Source of the DNA: Flavobacteriaceae bacterium PS02334
GTDB taxonomy: Bacteria > Bacteroidota > Bacteroidia > Flavobacteriales > Flavobacteriaceae
Assembly (NCBI GenBank): GCA_029959295.1
Contig: JASCOH010000004.1
Coordinates: forward strand, 165,762-229,761
Reading direction: 5' to 3'
Length of the DNA stretch: 64,000 bases
The notes beneath the pieces were generated by a model. It ran no database searches. It was not told where the DNA came from and saw only the letters and a list, made by a program, of their open reading frames with translations. Position numbers and translations under genes: made by a program. Positions 51,236 through 60,311 of this stretch are shown here, one piece after another. The first letter of the stretch is position 1. Every line of letters starts with the position of its first letter.

Positions 51236-51504
51236 AAAACACCAAAAACAAATTTTAACTAACTTGATAATACTATCTAACTTTATTATCAATGGGTAAT
51301 TGTATAACGTAATCTAACCAACTCATAAATATTAACGGCAGATATTATTTTGCATTGTATTGAAAATCATAATTTTAAGTTAAAAATAAAAAAGCATTTT
51401 AGTATTGTCAAAAGTTTCTTGCTAAAAAGAAAATTCATATTGGTTTTTAATTTTCTTTTACACCTATTTTGAGTATTTTTGGGCGAACAAAGAACAAAAA
51501 CGAA
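51236..51504. other. Gene-free stretch before gpsA
   Basis: AT-rich sequence with no credible reading frame, RNA gene or repeat seen. A possible -7 element (TATTTTTG at 51474-51481) is 24 bases before the gpsA ATG. Confidence 0.6.
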
Positions 51505-52500
51505 ATGAGTCACCAACCAAAATTTGCTGTGATTGGCGGAGGAAGCTGGGCAACAGCGATTGCAAAAATGCTTTGCGTCAACCTTACAGAAATTGCCTGG
51601 TATATGAGAAATGAAAGCGCGATCGCCCATATACAGGAGTTAAAACACAATCCGAATTATTTAAGTTCTGTCGAATTTGACACTAAAAAACTAAAATTAA
51701 CCAGCAATATCAACGAAGCGGTTGCTTATGCTGATTATATAATTTTTGCGATTCCGTCTGCTTTTTTGAGCGCTGAATTGAAAAATCTTACGGAAAGCCT
51801 TGAGGGAAAGATTATTTTTTCTGCAATAAAAGGAATTGTTCCGGAAACCAGCTTGATTGTAGGCGAACATTTCCATCAGAAATATGATATTCCATATGAT
51901 AATATTGGCGTAATTACGGGTCCTTGCCACGCAGAAGAAGTTGCGATGGAACGACTTTCGTATTTGACAATTGCTTGTGGCGATGCCGATAAAGCGACGA
52001 TTGTGGCTACAAATTTAAGTGGCAATTATATCAAAGCAAAAATTTCTGACGATATCATCGGAACGGAATATGCGGCGATGCTGAAAAATATTTATGCAAT
52101 TGCTGCAGGAATGGCGCACGGACTGGGTTATGGCGATAATTTTCAGGCTTTGCTGATGAGCAACGCCATTCGTGAGATGAAAAAATTCATCAGAAAAGTG
52201 CATAAAATGAAGCGCAATATTAATGATTCTGCTTATTTGGGCGATTTGTTGGTTACTGGATATTCTGTTTTTTCTAGAAATAGAATGTTTGGGAATATGA
52301 TCGGAAAAGGCTACACCGTAAAGTCTGCCATGATGGAAATGAGCATGGTTGCCGAAGGGTATTATGCCACGAACAGCGCTCACAAACTGAATGAAGATTT
52401 GGGTGCAAAAACTCCGATTATCAACGCAGTTTACAGCATTTTATACGAAGGAAAAGAGCCGAAAAAAGTGTTCAAAAAATTGACCGAAAAACTTAATTAA
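51505..52500 (+). CDS. gpsA: Glycerol-3-phosphate dehydrogenase (NAD(P)+)
   Basis: A 331-residue enzyme from the ATG at 51505 (MSHQPKFAVIGGGSWATAIA); the in-frame codon at 51469 adds 12 residues ahead of the likely promoter. It makes sn-glycerol 3-phosphate for phospholipids. The NAD loop is IGGGSWATAIAKML, the catalytic lysine region is AMLKNIYAIAAGMAHGLGYG, and DLLVTGYSVFSRNRMFG follows. FGxxLG-like MIGKGYTVKSAM is present. It is seven bases ahead of the TerC-type gene, so the two share a transcript. Confidence 0.94.
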   Translation: MSHQPKFAVIGGGSWATAIAKMLCVNLTEIAWYMRNESAIAHIQELKHNPNYLSSVEFDTKKLKLTSNINEAVAYADYIIFAIPSAFLSAELKNLTESLEGKIIFSAIKGIVPETSLIVGEHFHQKYDIPYDNIGVITGPCHAEEVAMERLSYLTIACGDADKATIVATNLSGNYIKAKISDDIIGTEYAAMLKNIYAIAAGMAHGLGYGDNFQALLMSNAIREMKKFIRKVHKMKRNINDSAYLGDLLVTGYSVFSRNRMFGNMIGKGYTVKSAMMEMSMVAEGYYATNSAHKLNEDLGAKTPIINAVYSILYEGKEPKKVFKKLTEKLN

Positions 52501-52507
52501 TTACACT

Positions 52508-53509
52508 ATGCAAAACGACCATGTTGACCATTTAATCAATCATCCTGGAATTCTGGGGGGATTTTCAATTTTAATTATCATTATGTTGCTTTTGGATTTG
52601 GGTGTTTTCAATAAAAACAGCCACGTAGTTTCCAACAAAGAAGCAGCAATCTGGTCAATTGTTTGGATTTCATTGGCAATGGGATTCAGTGGCGTGATTT
52701 ATTATTTGATGGGAATCGAACAATTTACTCAGTTTCAGTCTGCTTATTGGATTGAAAAAGCGCTTTCTGTCGATAATTTATTTGTATTCATATTAGTTTT
52801 CGGATTTTTTAATGTTCCTAAGCACCTTCATCACAAGGTTTTATTTTGGGGAATTATCGGAGCTTTAGTCTTTAGAGCTATCTTTATTTTTACCGGAGTG
52901 GAACTTATCAATATGACTTATTTGCCAGAAATGGAAGTTTTTGGGCATTTGGTGAGAATCAATGTCATCTTATCAGTTTTCGGATTTTTCTTGATTTATG
53001 CTGGAATAAAATCGTGGTTTTCTTCGGAAGATGATGATGAAAATAAAGATTTTACAAAAAGTCCTGGAGCGAAAATCGTTCATAAATTTTTCAAAGTCAG
53101 CGATAATTATGACGGAGACAAATTCTTCACGGTTAAAAATGGCGTGAAAATGGCGACGCCTTTATTGGTAGTTGTCGGCGTAATTGAAATGACCGATTTG
53201 ATCTTTGCCGTAGATTCCATTCCGGCAATTTTTGCCATTGCGCCAAACGATCCTTTTATACTTTATACTTCAAATATTTTTGCGATTTTAGGCTTGAGAG
53301 CTTTGTATTTCTTGCTTGCAAATTTCATGTATATGTTCAGCCGATTGAAATTTGGATTGGCAATAATCTTAGCTTTCATTGGTGTAAAAATGCTTATCAG
53401 TCCGTTTTATCATATTTCTTCTCCTGCATCTTTGACAGTTGTGGGAAGCATTTTGGTCTTATCTGTAATCGCTTCTTTGGCATTTCCTGTGAAAGAAGAT
53501 AAAAACTAA
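52508..53509 (+). CDS. TerC-family integral membrane protein
   Basis: A 333-residue inner-membrane protein with about eight helices. The TerC hallmarks are WIEKALSVDNLFVFILVF in helix 3 and GVIEMTDLIFAVDSIPAIFAI later; an acidic loop (FSSEDDDENKDF) sits between halves. TerC-type proteins help export metal ions (often manganese) or support protein secretion; tellurite resistance is only one phenotype. It is co-transcribed with gpsA and a small membrane protein. Confidence 0.93.
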   Translation: MQNDHVDHLINHPGILGGFSILIIIMLLLDLGVFNKNSHVVSNKEAAIWSIVWISLAMGFSGVIYYLMGIEQFTQFQSAYWIEKALSVDNLFVFILVFGFFNVPKHLHHKVLFWGIIGALVFRAIFIFTGVELINMTYLPEMEVFGHLVRINVILSVFGFFLIYAGIKSWFSSEDDDENKDFTKSPGAKIVHKFFKVSDNYDGDKFFTVKNGVKMATPLLVVVGVIEMTDLIFAVDSIPAIFAIAPNDPFILYTSNIFAILGLRALYFLLANFMYMFSRLKFGLAIILAFIGVKMLISPFYHISSPASLTVVGSILVLSVIASLAFPVKEDKN

Positions 53510-53513
53510 ATTT

Positions 53514-53732
53514 ATGAGCGAAAGATGGAAATATCAGCTTAAAGTCGGATTACCTTGGGGAATTTTCATGTCAATTGTCATGGTTTTCTTTGGCGTAAGC
53601 AACAAGCCTTTTATGGAACAAATTCAATCTAGATTTTTCTATTTCCAAATGGCTTGCTTTTTAATTGTTGGCGTTTTTGTTTTGGGATATTCTAGCTGGA
53701 AATCAAAAATAAGAAAAGAAGGAAGAAAGTAA
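53514..53732 (+). CDS. Small two-helix membrane protein
   Basis: A 72-residue protein four bases after the TerC-type gene. Two hydrophobic helices (about residues 11-28 and 42-60) with a basic C-terminal tail (SSWKSKIRKEGRK), giving both ends in the cytoplasm by the positive-inside rule. No family is recognised; co-transcription with the TerC-type gene is likely. Confidence 0.7.
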   Translation: MSERWKYQLKVGLPWGIFMSIVMVFFGVSNKPFMEQIQSRFFYFQMACFLIVGVFVLGYSSWKSKIRKEGRK

Positions 53733-53846
53733 TTCGAAAGAATTTTCTGTATTTAATCTTTAAGGAAAAGCTAAATTATAGCTAAAAGTCTTACTTGATA
53801 TTGTTATTTTTTGTAACTATGAATAACAAAACCATATACGACCAAA

Positions 53847-55019
53847 ATGCTAGAACAAACTTTAAATTCAAATCAATTCGACCAAGCTTTAGAATTGCTA
53901 AACAACGGCGAAAAACTTCCAAAAACGCTTGATGATTTTAAGAAAGATCAAATCTTCGACAAATTAATCCGAGAAAAACAATTTCAAATTTTACTGCATT
54001 TCATAAAAGATAAAACCATCGAAAGCGATATTTATGAATTGGATAATTTTGACAAAAGCGTCTTCCAAAGCGTCATTCGCTATCTTCCAAAAGACGAAGA
54101 ATCAAACCAATTTTTTGAAGAATTTATTTCAAAATTTGATAACTTAAATGATGAAGTTGCTTCGAAAACTTTGCTGGGTTACTTCCTAGAAAAAGGAGCT
54201 TCTCTTGAAAACATAAAAACGTTAGTCGAAGCTGGCTGTGACGTCAATTTCAAAAATAATGCGGAAGAAAATTTCCTGCACCAAGTCATCAAAACCAACT
54301 TGATGAAACCCGAACTTTCACTTTCTTACTTAGAATTTTTAATCAATGAAGGCTTGGACGTAAATCAGCCGAATATTGTCAAAAAAACACCTTTGATTGC
54401 TGCAATTGATTTCAACAGAAAAGAATATATTGACTTGCTTTTACAAAACGGAGCCAATCCGAATGACGTTGACAAAGATGGAAATTCGGCTTTTTTCTAT
54501 GCCGTTGCACATAAATTAGACTTTGATTTGTATAAGCAATTAAGCGAATTTGCTTCGCCTGACCTAGATGTTTTAAACTCAGATCAAGTTTCGCCATTGT
54601 TTGAATATGTAAGAATGCTAAACGGAAGATCCGAAAAGGAAATTAAACTTTTGATTCAAATGATTGAAGACGGAGGCGATTTATACCATCCAAGCCAATA
54701 TTATTCAAAAGATAAAACACCTTTGGACCAAATTGCAGAAAAACCTGCAGAAATCTTGGAAGCGGTTTTAGAAACAGGAAAAGTAGAAATCAACCGTCAA
54801 GACGACAAAGGCAACACGCTTCTTCATAAAGTTTGCGCTTTTAATGTGAATTATGATGCGAACCAAGCCAAAGAAACCTACCGGAAAGTAAAATTATTAT
54901 TAGAAAACGGAGCCGATGCTGCTATTACAAATGACGAAGACAAGACAGCTCTGATGTTGGCTTCTGACGATAATTTAAAGATAAAAACGGTCGAATTGTT
55001 GATGAAACAAAAATCATAA
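53847..55019 (+). CDS. Ankyrin-repeat protein, first of a tandem pair
   Basis: A 390-residue cytoplasmic protein. The first 110 residues are a helical domain (MLEQTLNSNQFDQALELLNN) that is also present in the next gene; from about 130 on come five to six ankyrin repeats, e.g. KTPLIAAIDFNRKEYIDLLL and GNTLLHKVCAF. It ends LLMKQKS. It and the following gene share long near-identical stretches such as AKETYRKVKLLLE and TALMLASDDN, showing recent tandem duplication. Binding partner unknown. Confidence 0.88.
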   Translation: MLEQTLNSNQFDQALELLNNGEKLPKTLDDFKKDQIFDKLIREKQFQILLHFIKDKTIESDIYELDNFDKSVFQSVIRYLPKDEESNQFFEEFISKFDNLNDEVASKTLLGYFLEKGASLENIKTLVEAGCDVNFKNNAEENFLHQVIKTNLMKPELSLSYLEFLINEGLDVNQPNIVKKTPLIAAIDFNRKEYIDLLLQNGANPNDVDKDGNSAFFYAVAHKLDFDLYKQLSEFASPDLDVLNSDQVSPLFEYVRMLNGRSEKEIKLLIQMIEDGGDLYHPSQYYSKDKTPLDQIAEKPAEILEAVLETGKVEINRQDDKGNTLLHKVCAFNVNYDANQAKETYRKVKLLLENGADAAITNDEDKTALMLASDDNLKIKTVELLMKQKS

Positions 55020-55030
55020 AATCAGTATTT

Positions 55031-56227
55031 ATGTTAGAAGAAGCAATAAGATCTCGCGATTTCCAAAGTGTTGTCGAAGCAATAAATAAAGGCGAAAAAC
55101 TTCCTTCTACACTTGATAAATATACTAGAAAATTGATTTTTGATATTTTGGTAAACGAAAAGAAATTTGATATTCTTACTCTTTTCGCAGTCCATAAAAT
55201 CATTGAAACAGATATTTATGAATATGAAAATTTCGATTATAGCATTTTTGACAGTTTATTGAATTTCAAATTGTCAGACGAACAAAACGAAGCTTTTTTT
55301 GAGCATTTTCTAGAGCATTTCACAAACATAAACGATGAAATAAACGGCGAAACTTTGTTAAGCTATGCTTTTACCAGAAACGCAAGTTTAAGAAATCTCA
55401 AAACTTTGCTCGAATTTGGATGTAATGCCAATTTTAAAAATAATCAAGAGGAAAACATCATCCATCAGCTGATTAAAGCTGATTTTGGCAGACCAAATTT
55501 AGCAAGAAATGAGTATGAAGAATTGCTTAACGAATATATCAAACTATTGATCAGCAATGGTGCCGAAGTAGATGATGCCAACACAAAGAAGGAAACGCCA
55601 TTGATTAGCGCGTTGCGATTTCGAAAAGATTATTTTCTGCCCGTTTTATTAGAACATGGAGCCGATCCCAATCATACAGATAGCGAAGGGAATAATGCCT
55701 TTTATTATGCCATCATTTGGGACAGAAGTATTGATGCTTATCGAAAACTTTGCGAATACCAATCACCCGAATTGAATGAAACAAATAATTTGGGAGAAAC
55801 GGTTTTGTTTAATTATCTGAAAGAAATCAACTTTGACAGCATAGAAACAAACTTGGAAATAATAAAACAGCTGCTGAATGATGGAGCCGATTTGTATGTT
55901 CCTTGTAACTATTATGGCGAGAGCAAAACACCATTAGAATGTGCCGCTGGAAAATCAGCTGAAATCTTAAACACAATAATTGAAACCGGAGGTGTAGACC
56001 TGAATCGCCAAGATGACAATGGAAATACAATTTTGCATAAAGTTTGTGCTTACAACGTAAATGAAGACCACGAAAAAGCAAAAGAAACCTATAGAAAGGT
56101 AAAGCTTTTACTAGAAAAAGGCGCTGATCCTAAAATCAAAAATGACAAGGACCAAACGGCATTGATGCTTGCCTCAGACGATAATTACAAAATAAAAACT
56201 GTTGAACTTTTAATGAAACAACCTTAA
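55031..56227 (+). CDS. Ankyrin-repeat protein, second of a tandem pair
   Basis: A 398-residue protein parallel in layout to its upstream neighbour, 11 bases away: the helical N-terminal domain (MLEEAIRSRDFQSVVEAINK), then ankyrin repeats including KETPLISALRFRKDYFLPVL and GNTILHKVCAYNVNEDHEKA, and the same ending IKTVELLMKQ. Divergence is greatest in the middle repeats and least at the C terminus, so the repeats may be under different binding constraints. Confidence 0.88.
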   Translation: MLEEAIRSRDFQSVVEAINKGEKLPSTLDKYTRKLIFDILVNEKKFDILTLFAVHKIIETDIYEYENFDYSIFDSLLNFKLSDEQNEAFFEHFLEHFTNINDEINGETLLSYAFTRNASLRNLKTLLEFGCNANFKNNQEENIIHQLIKADFGRPNLARNEYEELLNEYIKLLISNGAEVDDANTKKETPLISALRFRKDYFLPVLLEHGADPNHTDSEGNNAFYYAIIWDRSIDAYRKLCEYQSPELNETNNLGETVLFNYLKEINFDSIETNLEIIKQLLNDGADLYVPCNYYGESKTPLECAAGKSAEILNTIIETGGVDLNRQDDNGNTILHKVCAYNVNEDHEKAKETYRKVKLLLEKGADPKIKNDKDQTALMLASDDNYKIKTVELLMKQP

Positions 56228-56239
56228 TAGATAGAACAT

Positions 56240-57577
56240 ATGTCAATGTCATTTATAATTGCCTGTGAAAGCGGAAAAAGAAAAATAGCTGAAATTTTAT
56301 TAGAAAATAACGAAGTCGATGTCACGTACACTGATGAAAAAGGCCGAACTGCTTTGCACTATGCCGCGCACCAAGGCTATCTTGATTTGGTGAAAATATT
56401 GATTGAAAAAGGCGCAAAATTAGACTACGAAGATCATGATGGTGAAACTCCGTTTTATTTTGCCTGCCTCCAAAAACAGAAACAGACGGCTTTATATTTG
56501 TTAGAAAAAGGTGCAAGAATCGACGTCAATGACAATAAGGGAAACAGCCTTTTGCATTTGACGGCGCAAACAGCTCAAATAGAAATTCTGGAAAAATTAT
56601 TAGAGCTAGGCCTAAATGCAGATTCTGAAAATAATGAAGCAGAAACACCTTTATTACTCGCTTCAAGCTGTAGAAATAAAGAAATCGTCCATAAGCTTTT
56701 AGAAAATGGAGCCAATATAAATGCGACAAACAAACACGGAAATACTGCTCTTTTATTTGCCGTAAAATCCAAAAATGCACCAATGGTCGAACTGCTTCTG
56801 GAAAATGGAGCCAATATCAATCATGTCAATCAAGCTGGAGAATCGGCGCTTTTGATAGCATGCTATGAAACAAACCGGATGCTGACAAAACTGCTTGTCG
56901 AAAAAGGTGCCGATGTTTTTGCATCTTCCAAAAATGGTTTGTCGCCAGTTTGGTATGCTTGTGCCAATAATCAAAAGGAAATAGTAAGCTTGTTTCTAGA
57001 AAATGGCGTGGATGTAAATTATTCAAAACCCGTTTCTGGTAATGAAGATTCGATGTATTCCTATTTGGATTGGGTGGAAACTGCAAACAATCTAGCTTCA
57101 AATAACAATTTTACTTTAAGCTATGATTATGGTGGCGAAAGTATGCTTCATGTAGCTTCTAAAAATGGCCATTTGAGTATGGTAAAATTGTTGCTAGAAA
57201 AAGGCGGGAATGTAAACATTCAAGATGAAAGTGGCAATACGGCTCTGCATTATGCTGCTGCAAACGGAAAGAAAGATATAGTCAAATTTTTATTGGAAAA
57301 CCAAGCTGATGCTTCGATTGTGAACGCAAAAGAGCAGAAAGCAATTGATTATTCAAACATCAAAGGTTTTAATGAAATCACAGAACTCCTCTTGAAATCT
57401 AGCCCGTCGAATACTGCTAAATTTGAACCTAAAGAAAGTGTAGCTTCTCCAGAAATTCCAAAAAATGATATGGCTTCAAAAAAACAGGCTTTGTTAGATT
57501 TAAAGGAATTATTAGACGCCGGAATTCTTTCGAAGGAAGAGTTTGATGAAGAAAAAAGTAAAATTTTAAAGGGATAA
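56240..57577 (+). CDS. Ankyrin-repeat protein with C-terminal SHOCT-like domain
   Basis: A 445-residue protein 12 bases after the previous ankyrin gene. It has about ten regular ankyrin repeats (GRTALHYAAHQGYLDLVKIL, GNTALLFAVKSKNAPMVELL, GNTALHYAAANGKKDIVKFL) broken by a 30-residue insert (about 275-295), then a low-complexity linker and a last 35 residues KQALLDLKELLDAGILSKEE that form a SHOCT-type short helical pair. SHOCT usually mediates oligomerisation or membrane/substrate contacts. It lacks the N-terminal domain shared by the other two. The three genes probably form one operon. Confidence 0.88.
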   Translation: MSMSFIIACESGKRKIAEILLENNEVDVTYTDEKGRTALHYAAHQGYLDLVKILIEKGAKLDYEDHDGETPFYFACLQKQKQTALYLLEKGARIDVNDNKGNSLLHLTAQTAQIEILEKLLELGLNADSENNEAETPLLLASSCRNKEIVHKLLENGANINATNKHGNTALLFAVKSKNAPMVELLLENGANINHVNQAGESALLIACYETNRMLTKLLVEKGADVFASSKNGLSPVWYACANNQKEIVSLFLENGVDVNYSKPVSGNEDSMYSYLDWVETANNLASNNNFTLSYDYGGESMLHVASKNGHLSMVKLLLEKGGNVNIQDESGNTALHYAAANGKKDIVKFLLENQADASIVNAKEQKAIDYSNIKGFNEITELLLKSSPSNTAKFEPKESVASPEIPKNDMASKKQALLDLKELLDAGILSKEEFDEEKSKILKG

Positions 57578-57580
57578 CTT

Positions 57581-57655
57581 GTCATTGCGAGGCACGAAGC
57601 AATCGCATAATATTTGTCGATCTGATTATGCGATTGCTTCGTGCCTCGCAATGAC
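57581..57655. repeat. Long perfect inverted repeat of the CATTGCGAGG type
   Basis: A 30-base arm starting GTCATTGCGAGGCACGAAGC and its exact complement ending GCTTCGTGCCTCGCAATGAC surround a 15-base loop, between convergent genes. The wording CATTGCGAGG...GAAGCAATC is that of repetitive palindromes seen in several bacterial phyla. A second partial CAATGAC copy lies just after it. Confidence 0.93.
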
Positions 57656-57676
57656 TGTCACGAAAGCAATGACGAC

Positions 57677-58084
57677 CTATCTCACAATCACTCCATCCTG
57701 AAAAATAATCGGCACTTCTTCCACATTATTTTCATCGATAGAATTTGCCTTGAAGATAAAATTCTTATCGTAAAGCGTATTTCCTATGAAGAAAGTAACC
57801 ATAAATTCATTGTTCAAAGTCAAAACATCGTCTTGAATCAATTCGATTTTCACAGTTGAAACAGGCGGAATTTCCACAAAAGCATGACGAAGCAAAGACG
57901 TTTTCTTCATTTCGCCATCAATCATTCCAGAAGCTTTTGAAACGACCATAACGCCGTCCAACTGAAAATCGCTGTCGTTTATTAAATGCGCATACCAAGT
58001 TTTCTGCATAAAATCGTCATTCCATTCTTGGATTGCGGCAACGAAAATATTTTCTACTGTTGGAATGATAATATCTTTTTTCAT
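57677..58084 (-). CDS. Cytoplasmic protein of unknown function
   Basis: A 135-residue protein with no signal peptide or membrane helix, beginning MKKDIIIPTVENIFVAAIQE. It is rich in beta strands (WYAHLINDSDFQLDGVMVVS, IELIQDDVLTLNNEFMVTFF). No motif is recognised. It lies 82 bases after pheS in the same direction, with a hairpin repeat in between, and may be a Bacteroidetes-specific companion of that gene. Confidence 0.75.
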   Translation of the reverse strand: MKKDIIIPTVENIFVAAIQEWNDDFMQKTWYAHLINDSDFQLDGVMVVSKASGMIDGEMKKTSLLRHAFVEIPPVSTVKIELIQDDVLTLNNEFMVTFFIGNTLYDKNFIFKANSIDENNVEEVPIIFQDGVIVR

Positions 58085-58093
58085 AAGTAAGCC

Positions 58094-58160
58094 TTAAAGT
58101 TGGAAAGTCATAAAGTCGAAAGCCTTTAACTTTGAGACTTTCGACTTTACAACTTTTGAC
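58094..58160. repeat. Inverted repeat between pheS and the 135-residue gene
   Basis: AAAGTCGAAAG (58112-58122) and CTTTCGACTTT (58138-58148) are exact; the pairing continues outward with mismatches (AAGTTGGAAAGTC and ACAACTTTTGACT). No T run, so not a clear terminator. Confidence 0.75.
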
Positions 58161-58165
58161 TAATA

Positions 58166-59185
58166 TTATATGCTAGATTTGAATTGTTCCAAGAAACGAA
58201 TATCGTTTTCATAAAACATTCTGATGTCGCCAATTTGGTGCAACAGCATTGCGATTCTCTCCACTCCCATTCCGAAAGCAAAACCAGTAAATTCATCTGG
58301 ATTAATACCGCAATTTTTCAAAACATTTGGATCTACCATACCGCAACCGCCGATTTCCAACCAGCCAGTTCCTTTGGTAATTCTGTAATCTGTTTCGGTT
58401 TTCAAGCCCCAATAAATATCGATTTCCGCGCTTGGTTCCGTAAACGGAAAGTACGACGGACGAAGACGGATTTTTGACTTCCCGAACATTTCTTTGGTAA
58501 AATATAAAAGTGTCTGCTTTAAGTCGGCAAACGAAACATCTTTGTCAATATACAAACCTTCCACTTGGTGAAAAATACAGTGAGAACGCGACGAAACCGC
58601 TTCATTTCTGAAAACTCTTCCTGGCGAAATCGTTCTGATTGGCGGTTTATTTTCTTCCATATAACGCACTTGAACTGACGATGTGTGGGTTCTCAAAAGC
58701 ACGTCTGGATTGGTTTGGATGAAAAATGTATCCTGCATATCTCTTGCCGGATGGTATTCCGGAAGATTCAATGCCGTGAAATTATGCCAATCGTCTTCAA
58801 TTTCCGGACCTTCAGAAACATTGAATCCAATGTTTGAGAAAATGTCGATGATTTGGTTTTTCACTAAAGAAATTGGATGGCGCGAACCGATTTTCAAAGG
58901 CTCTGCCGGACGCGTCAAATCGCCATAGATTCCTATAGTTTCTTCTTTGCTTTCCAATGATTCTTGAATCGATTTTACTTTTTCTTCAGCCGTGTTTTTC
59001 AACTCGTTGATTACTTGACCGAATTCTTTTTTCATTTCGTTTGGAACGTTCTTGAATTCTGCGAAAAAGTCTTTTAAAAGTCCTTTGCTCCCCAGAAATT
59101 TAATTCTGAAAACCTCAAGTTCTTCTTTTGATTGAGTTTGGAAGGCTTGCGCTTCGCCAATATATTCTTTAATCTTGTCTATCAT
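58166..59185 (-). CDS. pheS: Phenylalanyl-tRNA synthetase alpha chain
   Basis: A 339-residue class II synthetase subunit from the ATG at 59185 (MIDKIKEYIGEAQAFQ); an in-frame ATG at 59206 lies on or next to the promoter element TAAATTTG (59211-59204). The coiled-coil N terminus (residues 1-85), motif 2 (RTISPGRVFRNEAVSSRSHC) and motif 3 (GFAFGMGVERIAMLLH) are visible. It loads phenylalanine onto tRNA together with PheT, which is not in the window. Confidence 0.96.
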   Translation of the reverse strand: MIDKIKEYIGEAQAFQTQSKEELEVFRIKFLGSKGLLKDFFAEFKNVPNEMKKEFGQVINELKNTAEEKVKSIQESLESKEETIGIYGDLTRPAEPLKIGSRHPISLVKNQIIDIFSNIGFNVSEGPEIEDDWHNFTALNLPEYHPARDMQDTFFIQTNPDVLLRTHTSSVQVRYMEENKPPIRTISPGRVFRNEAVSSRSHCIFHQVEGLYIDKDVSFADLKQTLLYFTKEMFGKSKIRLRPSYFPFTEPSAEIDIYWGLKTETDYRITKGTGWLEIGGCGMVDPNVLKNCGINPDEFTGFAFGMGVERIAMLLHQIGDIRMFYENDIRFLEQFKSSI

Positions 59186-59203
59186 CGTCTTTTTGTAAAG
59201 GTG

Positions 59204-59211
59204 CAAATTTA
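59204..59211 (-). promoter_or_regulatory. -7 element of the pheS promoter
   Basis: The minus strand reads TAAATTTG 19 bases before the ATG at 59185. No TTG at the expected -33 distance. Confidence 0.5.
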
Positions 59212-59325
59212 AGTTTTTTGTGTGGAATTTTTGGAGTTTTAACGCAAAGTTTCACAGAGAAATTTCGCAAAGCCAAGTCTGAAATTTGGTGAATCTCCGT
59301 ACTAACTTCGTGCGTATTTGCGGAA

Positions 59326-59682
59326 TTACTCAATCACATTCCGTTCCAAAAAATAATTCACGATCGCTTCTTTCATCAACACCGATTGCTCGCCAGCTTT
59401 TAACGGAGGCAATTCTTCTTTTACTTTATAATGTGGCCAGCCTTCACTGTCAAAATAGTCGAATTCATAGAATCCATAAGGCTCTAACAGTCTGCAAATG
59501 GCAATGTGCATCAGGTTTAACTTTTCGTCTTTCTTAAATTTTTGGTGGACTTTGCCCAATTCTTGGATTCCGATTAGGTAAATAATGGCGTCCAAATCTA
59601 AATCTTCGCCTTGCGAAAATTGATCTGAAAGTATGTTGACGAGCTTTTCCCAGCGCTCTTTTAGTTGTATATCTCTAGACAT
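59326..59682 (-). CDS. Cytoplasmic protein of unknown function
   Basis: A 118-residue protein from the ATG at 59682 (MSRDIQLKERWEKLVNILS). A TATCTTTG -7 element at 59751-59744 lies inside the longer frame, which supports this start. It is helical and acidic, with a conserved-looking centre YLIGIQELGKVHQKFKKDEK and GFYEFDYFDSEGWPHYK. No signal peptide. The function is unknown. Confidence 0.8.
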   Translation of the reverse strand: MSRDIQLKERWEKLVNILSDQFSQGEDLDLDAIIYLIGIQELGKVHQKFKKDEKLNLMHIAICRLLEPYGFYEFDYFDSEGWPHYKVKEELPPLKAGEQSVLMKEAIVNYFLERNVIE

Positions 59683-59743
59683 TGAAATTTTGATTTGTGA
59701 TTTAAGATTTATGAAATTGGTCTTAAATGTAAAATTTAGTTTG

Positions 59744-59751
59744 CAAAGATA
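59744..59751 (-). promoter_or_regulatory. -7 element for the 118-residue gene
   Basis: The minus strand reads TATCTTTG about 62 bases before the ATG at 59682. It argues against an in-frame ATG at 59796. Confidence 0.5.
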
Positions 59752-59810
59752 CACTCTTGGATTTTGTTTTTCTACGAAAGGCTGTATCTTCGTCACTTAT
59801 TATTTTTTAG

Positions 59811-60311
59811 ATGGGAATTTTAGATATTATTTTAGGCATTTTCTTGGCGTATGGATTGATTCGTGGCATCTGGAACGGCTTTTTTGTAGAATTTGCTTCC
59901 TTGATTTCACTTTTGCTCGGAATTTACGTCGCCATAAAATTTTCATTTTTGACTGCTGAATTTCTGTCTGATTTATTTTCTTGGAATCCAAAAACAATTG
60001 CGATTTGGGCGTTTATCTTGACTTTTATTGTAGTGGTTTTGGGCGTTTCTTTATTAGCAAAATTCTTTACCACAATTGCCAATTTTGCGAGTTTGGGATT
60101 ATTTAATAAAATCGCTGGAGGAATTTTTGGCGTAATAAAAATGTGCCTTATCCTGAGTTTTGCTTTGGCTTTGTTCCAAAAAATAAATTTCAACAATACT
60201 TTTGCAGAGAAGAAAACTTTGGATGATTCTAAATTCTATAATCCAATTTTGAAAATTTCTGAGTATGTGTTTCCTGTTTTTGAGGAATGGTTTGCGGAGT
60301 TGAAGAAGTAA
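59811..60311 (+). CDS. cvpA: CvpA-family membrane protein
   Basis: A 166-residue inner-membrane protein with four helices (residues 3-20, 25-45, 62-84, 98-122). It starts MGILDIILGIFLAYGLIRGI, and the segment GLFNKIAGGIFGVIKMCLIL is the CvpA family signature. CvpA is linked to colicin V export and envelope stress in Enterobacteria; its role here is unknown. It is not close to the peptide-export cluster (over 11 kb away). Confidence 0.88.
   Translation: MGILDIILGIFLAYGLIRGIWNGFFVEFASLISLLLGIYVAIKFSFLTAEFLSDLFSWNPKTIAIWAFILTFIVVVLGVSLLAKFFTTIANFASLGLFNKIAGGIFGVIKMCLILSFALALFQKINFNNTFAEKKTLDDSKFYNPILKISEYVFPVFEEWFAELKK

Noticed and set aside
52508-53509. Tellurite-resistance locus
   Set aside because: TerC-type protein only; no terA, terB, terD or terE genes are present.
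59811-60311. Part of the bacteriocin export cluster because CvpA is tied to colicin V
   Set aside because: It is more than 11 kb away, in a housekeeping neighbourhood, and CvpA is widespread without bacteriocins.
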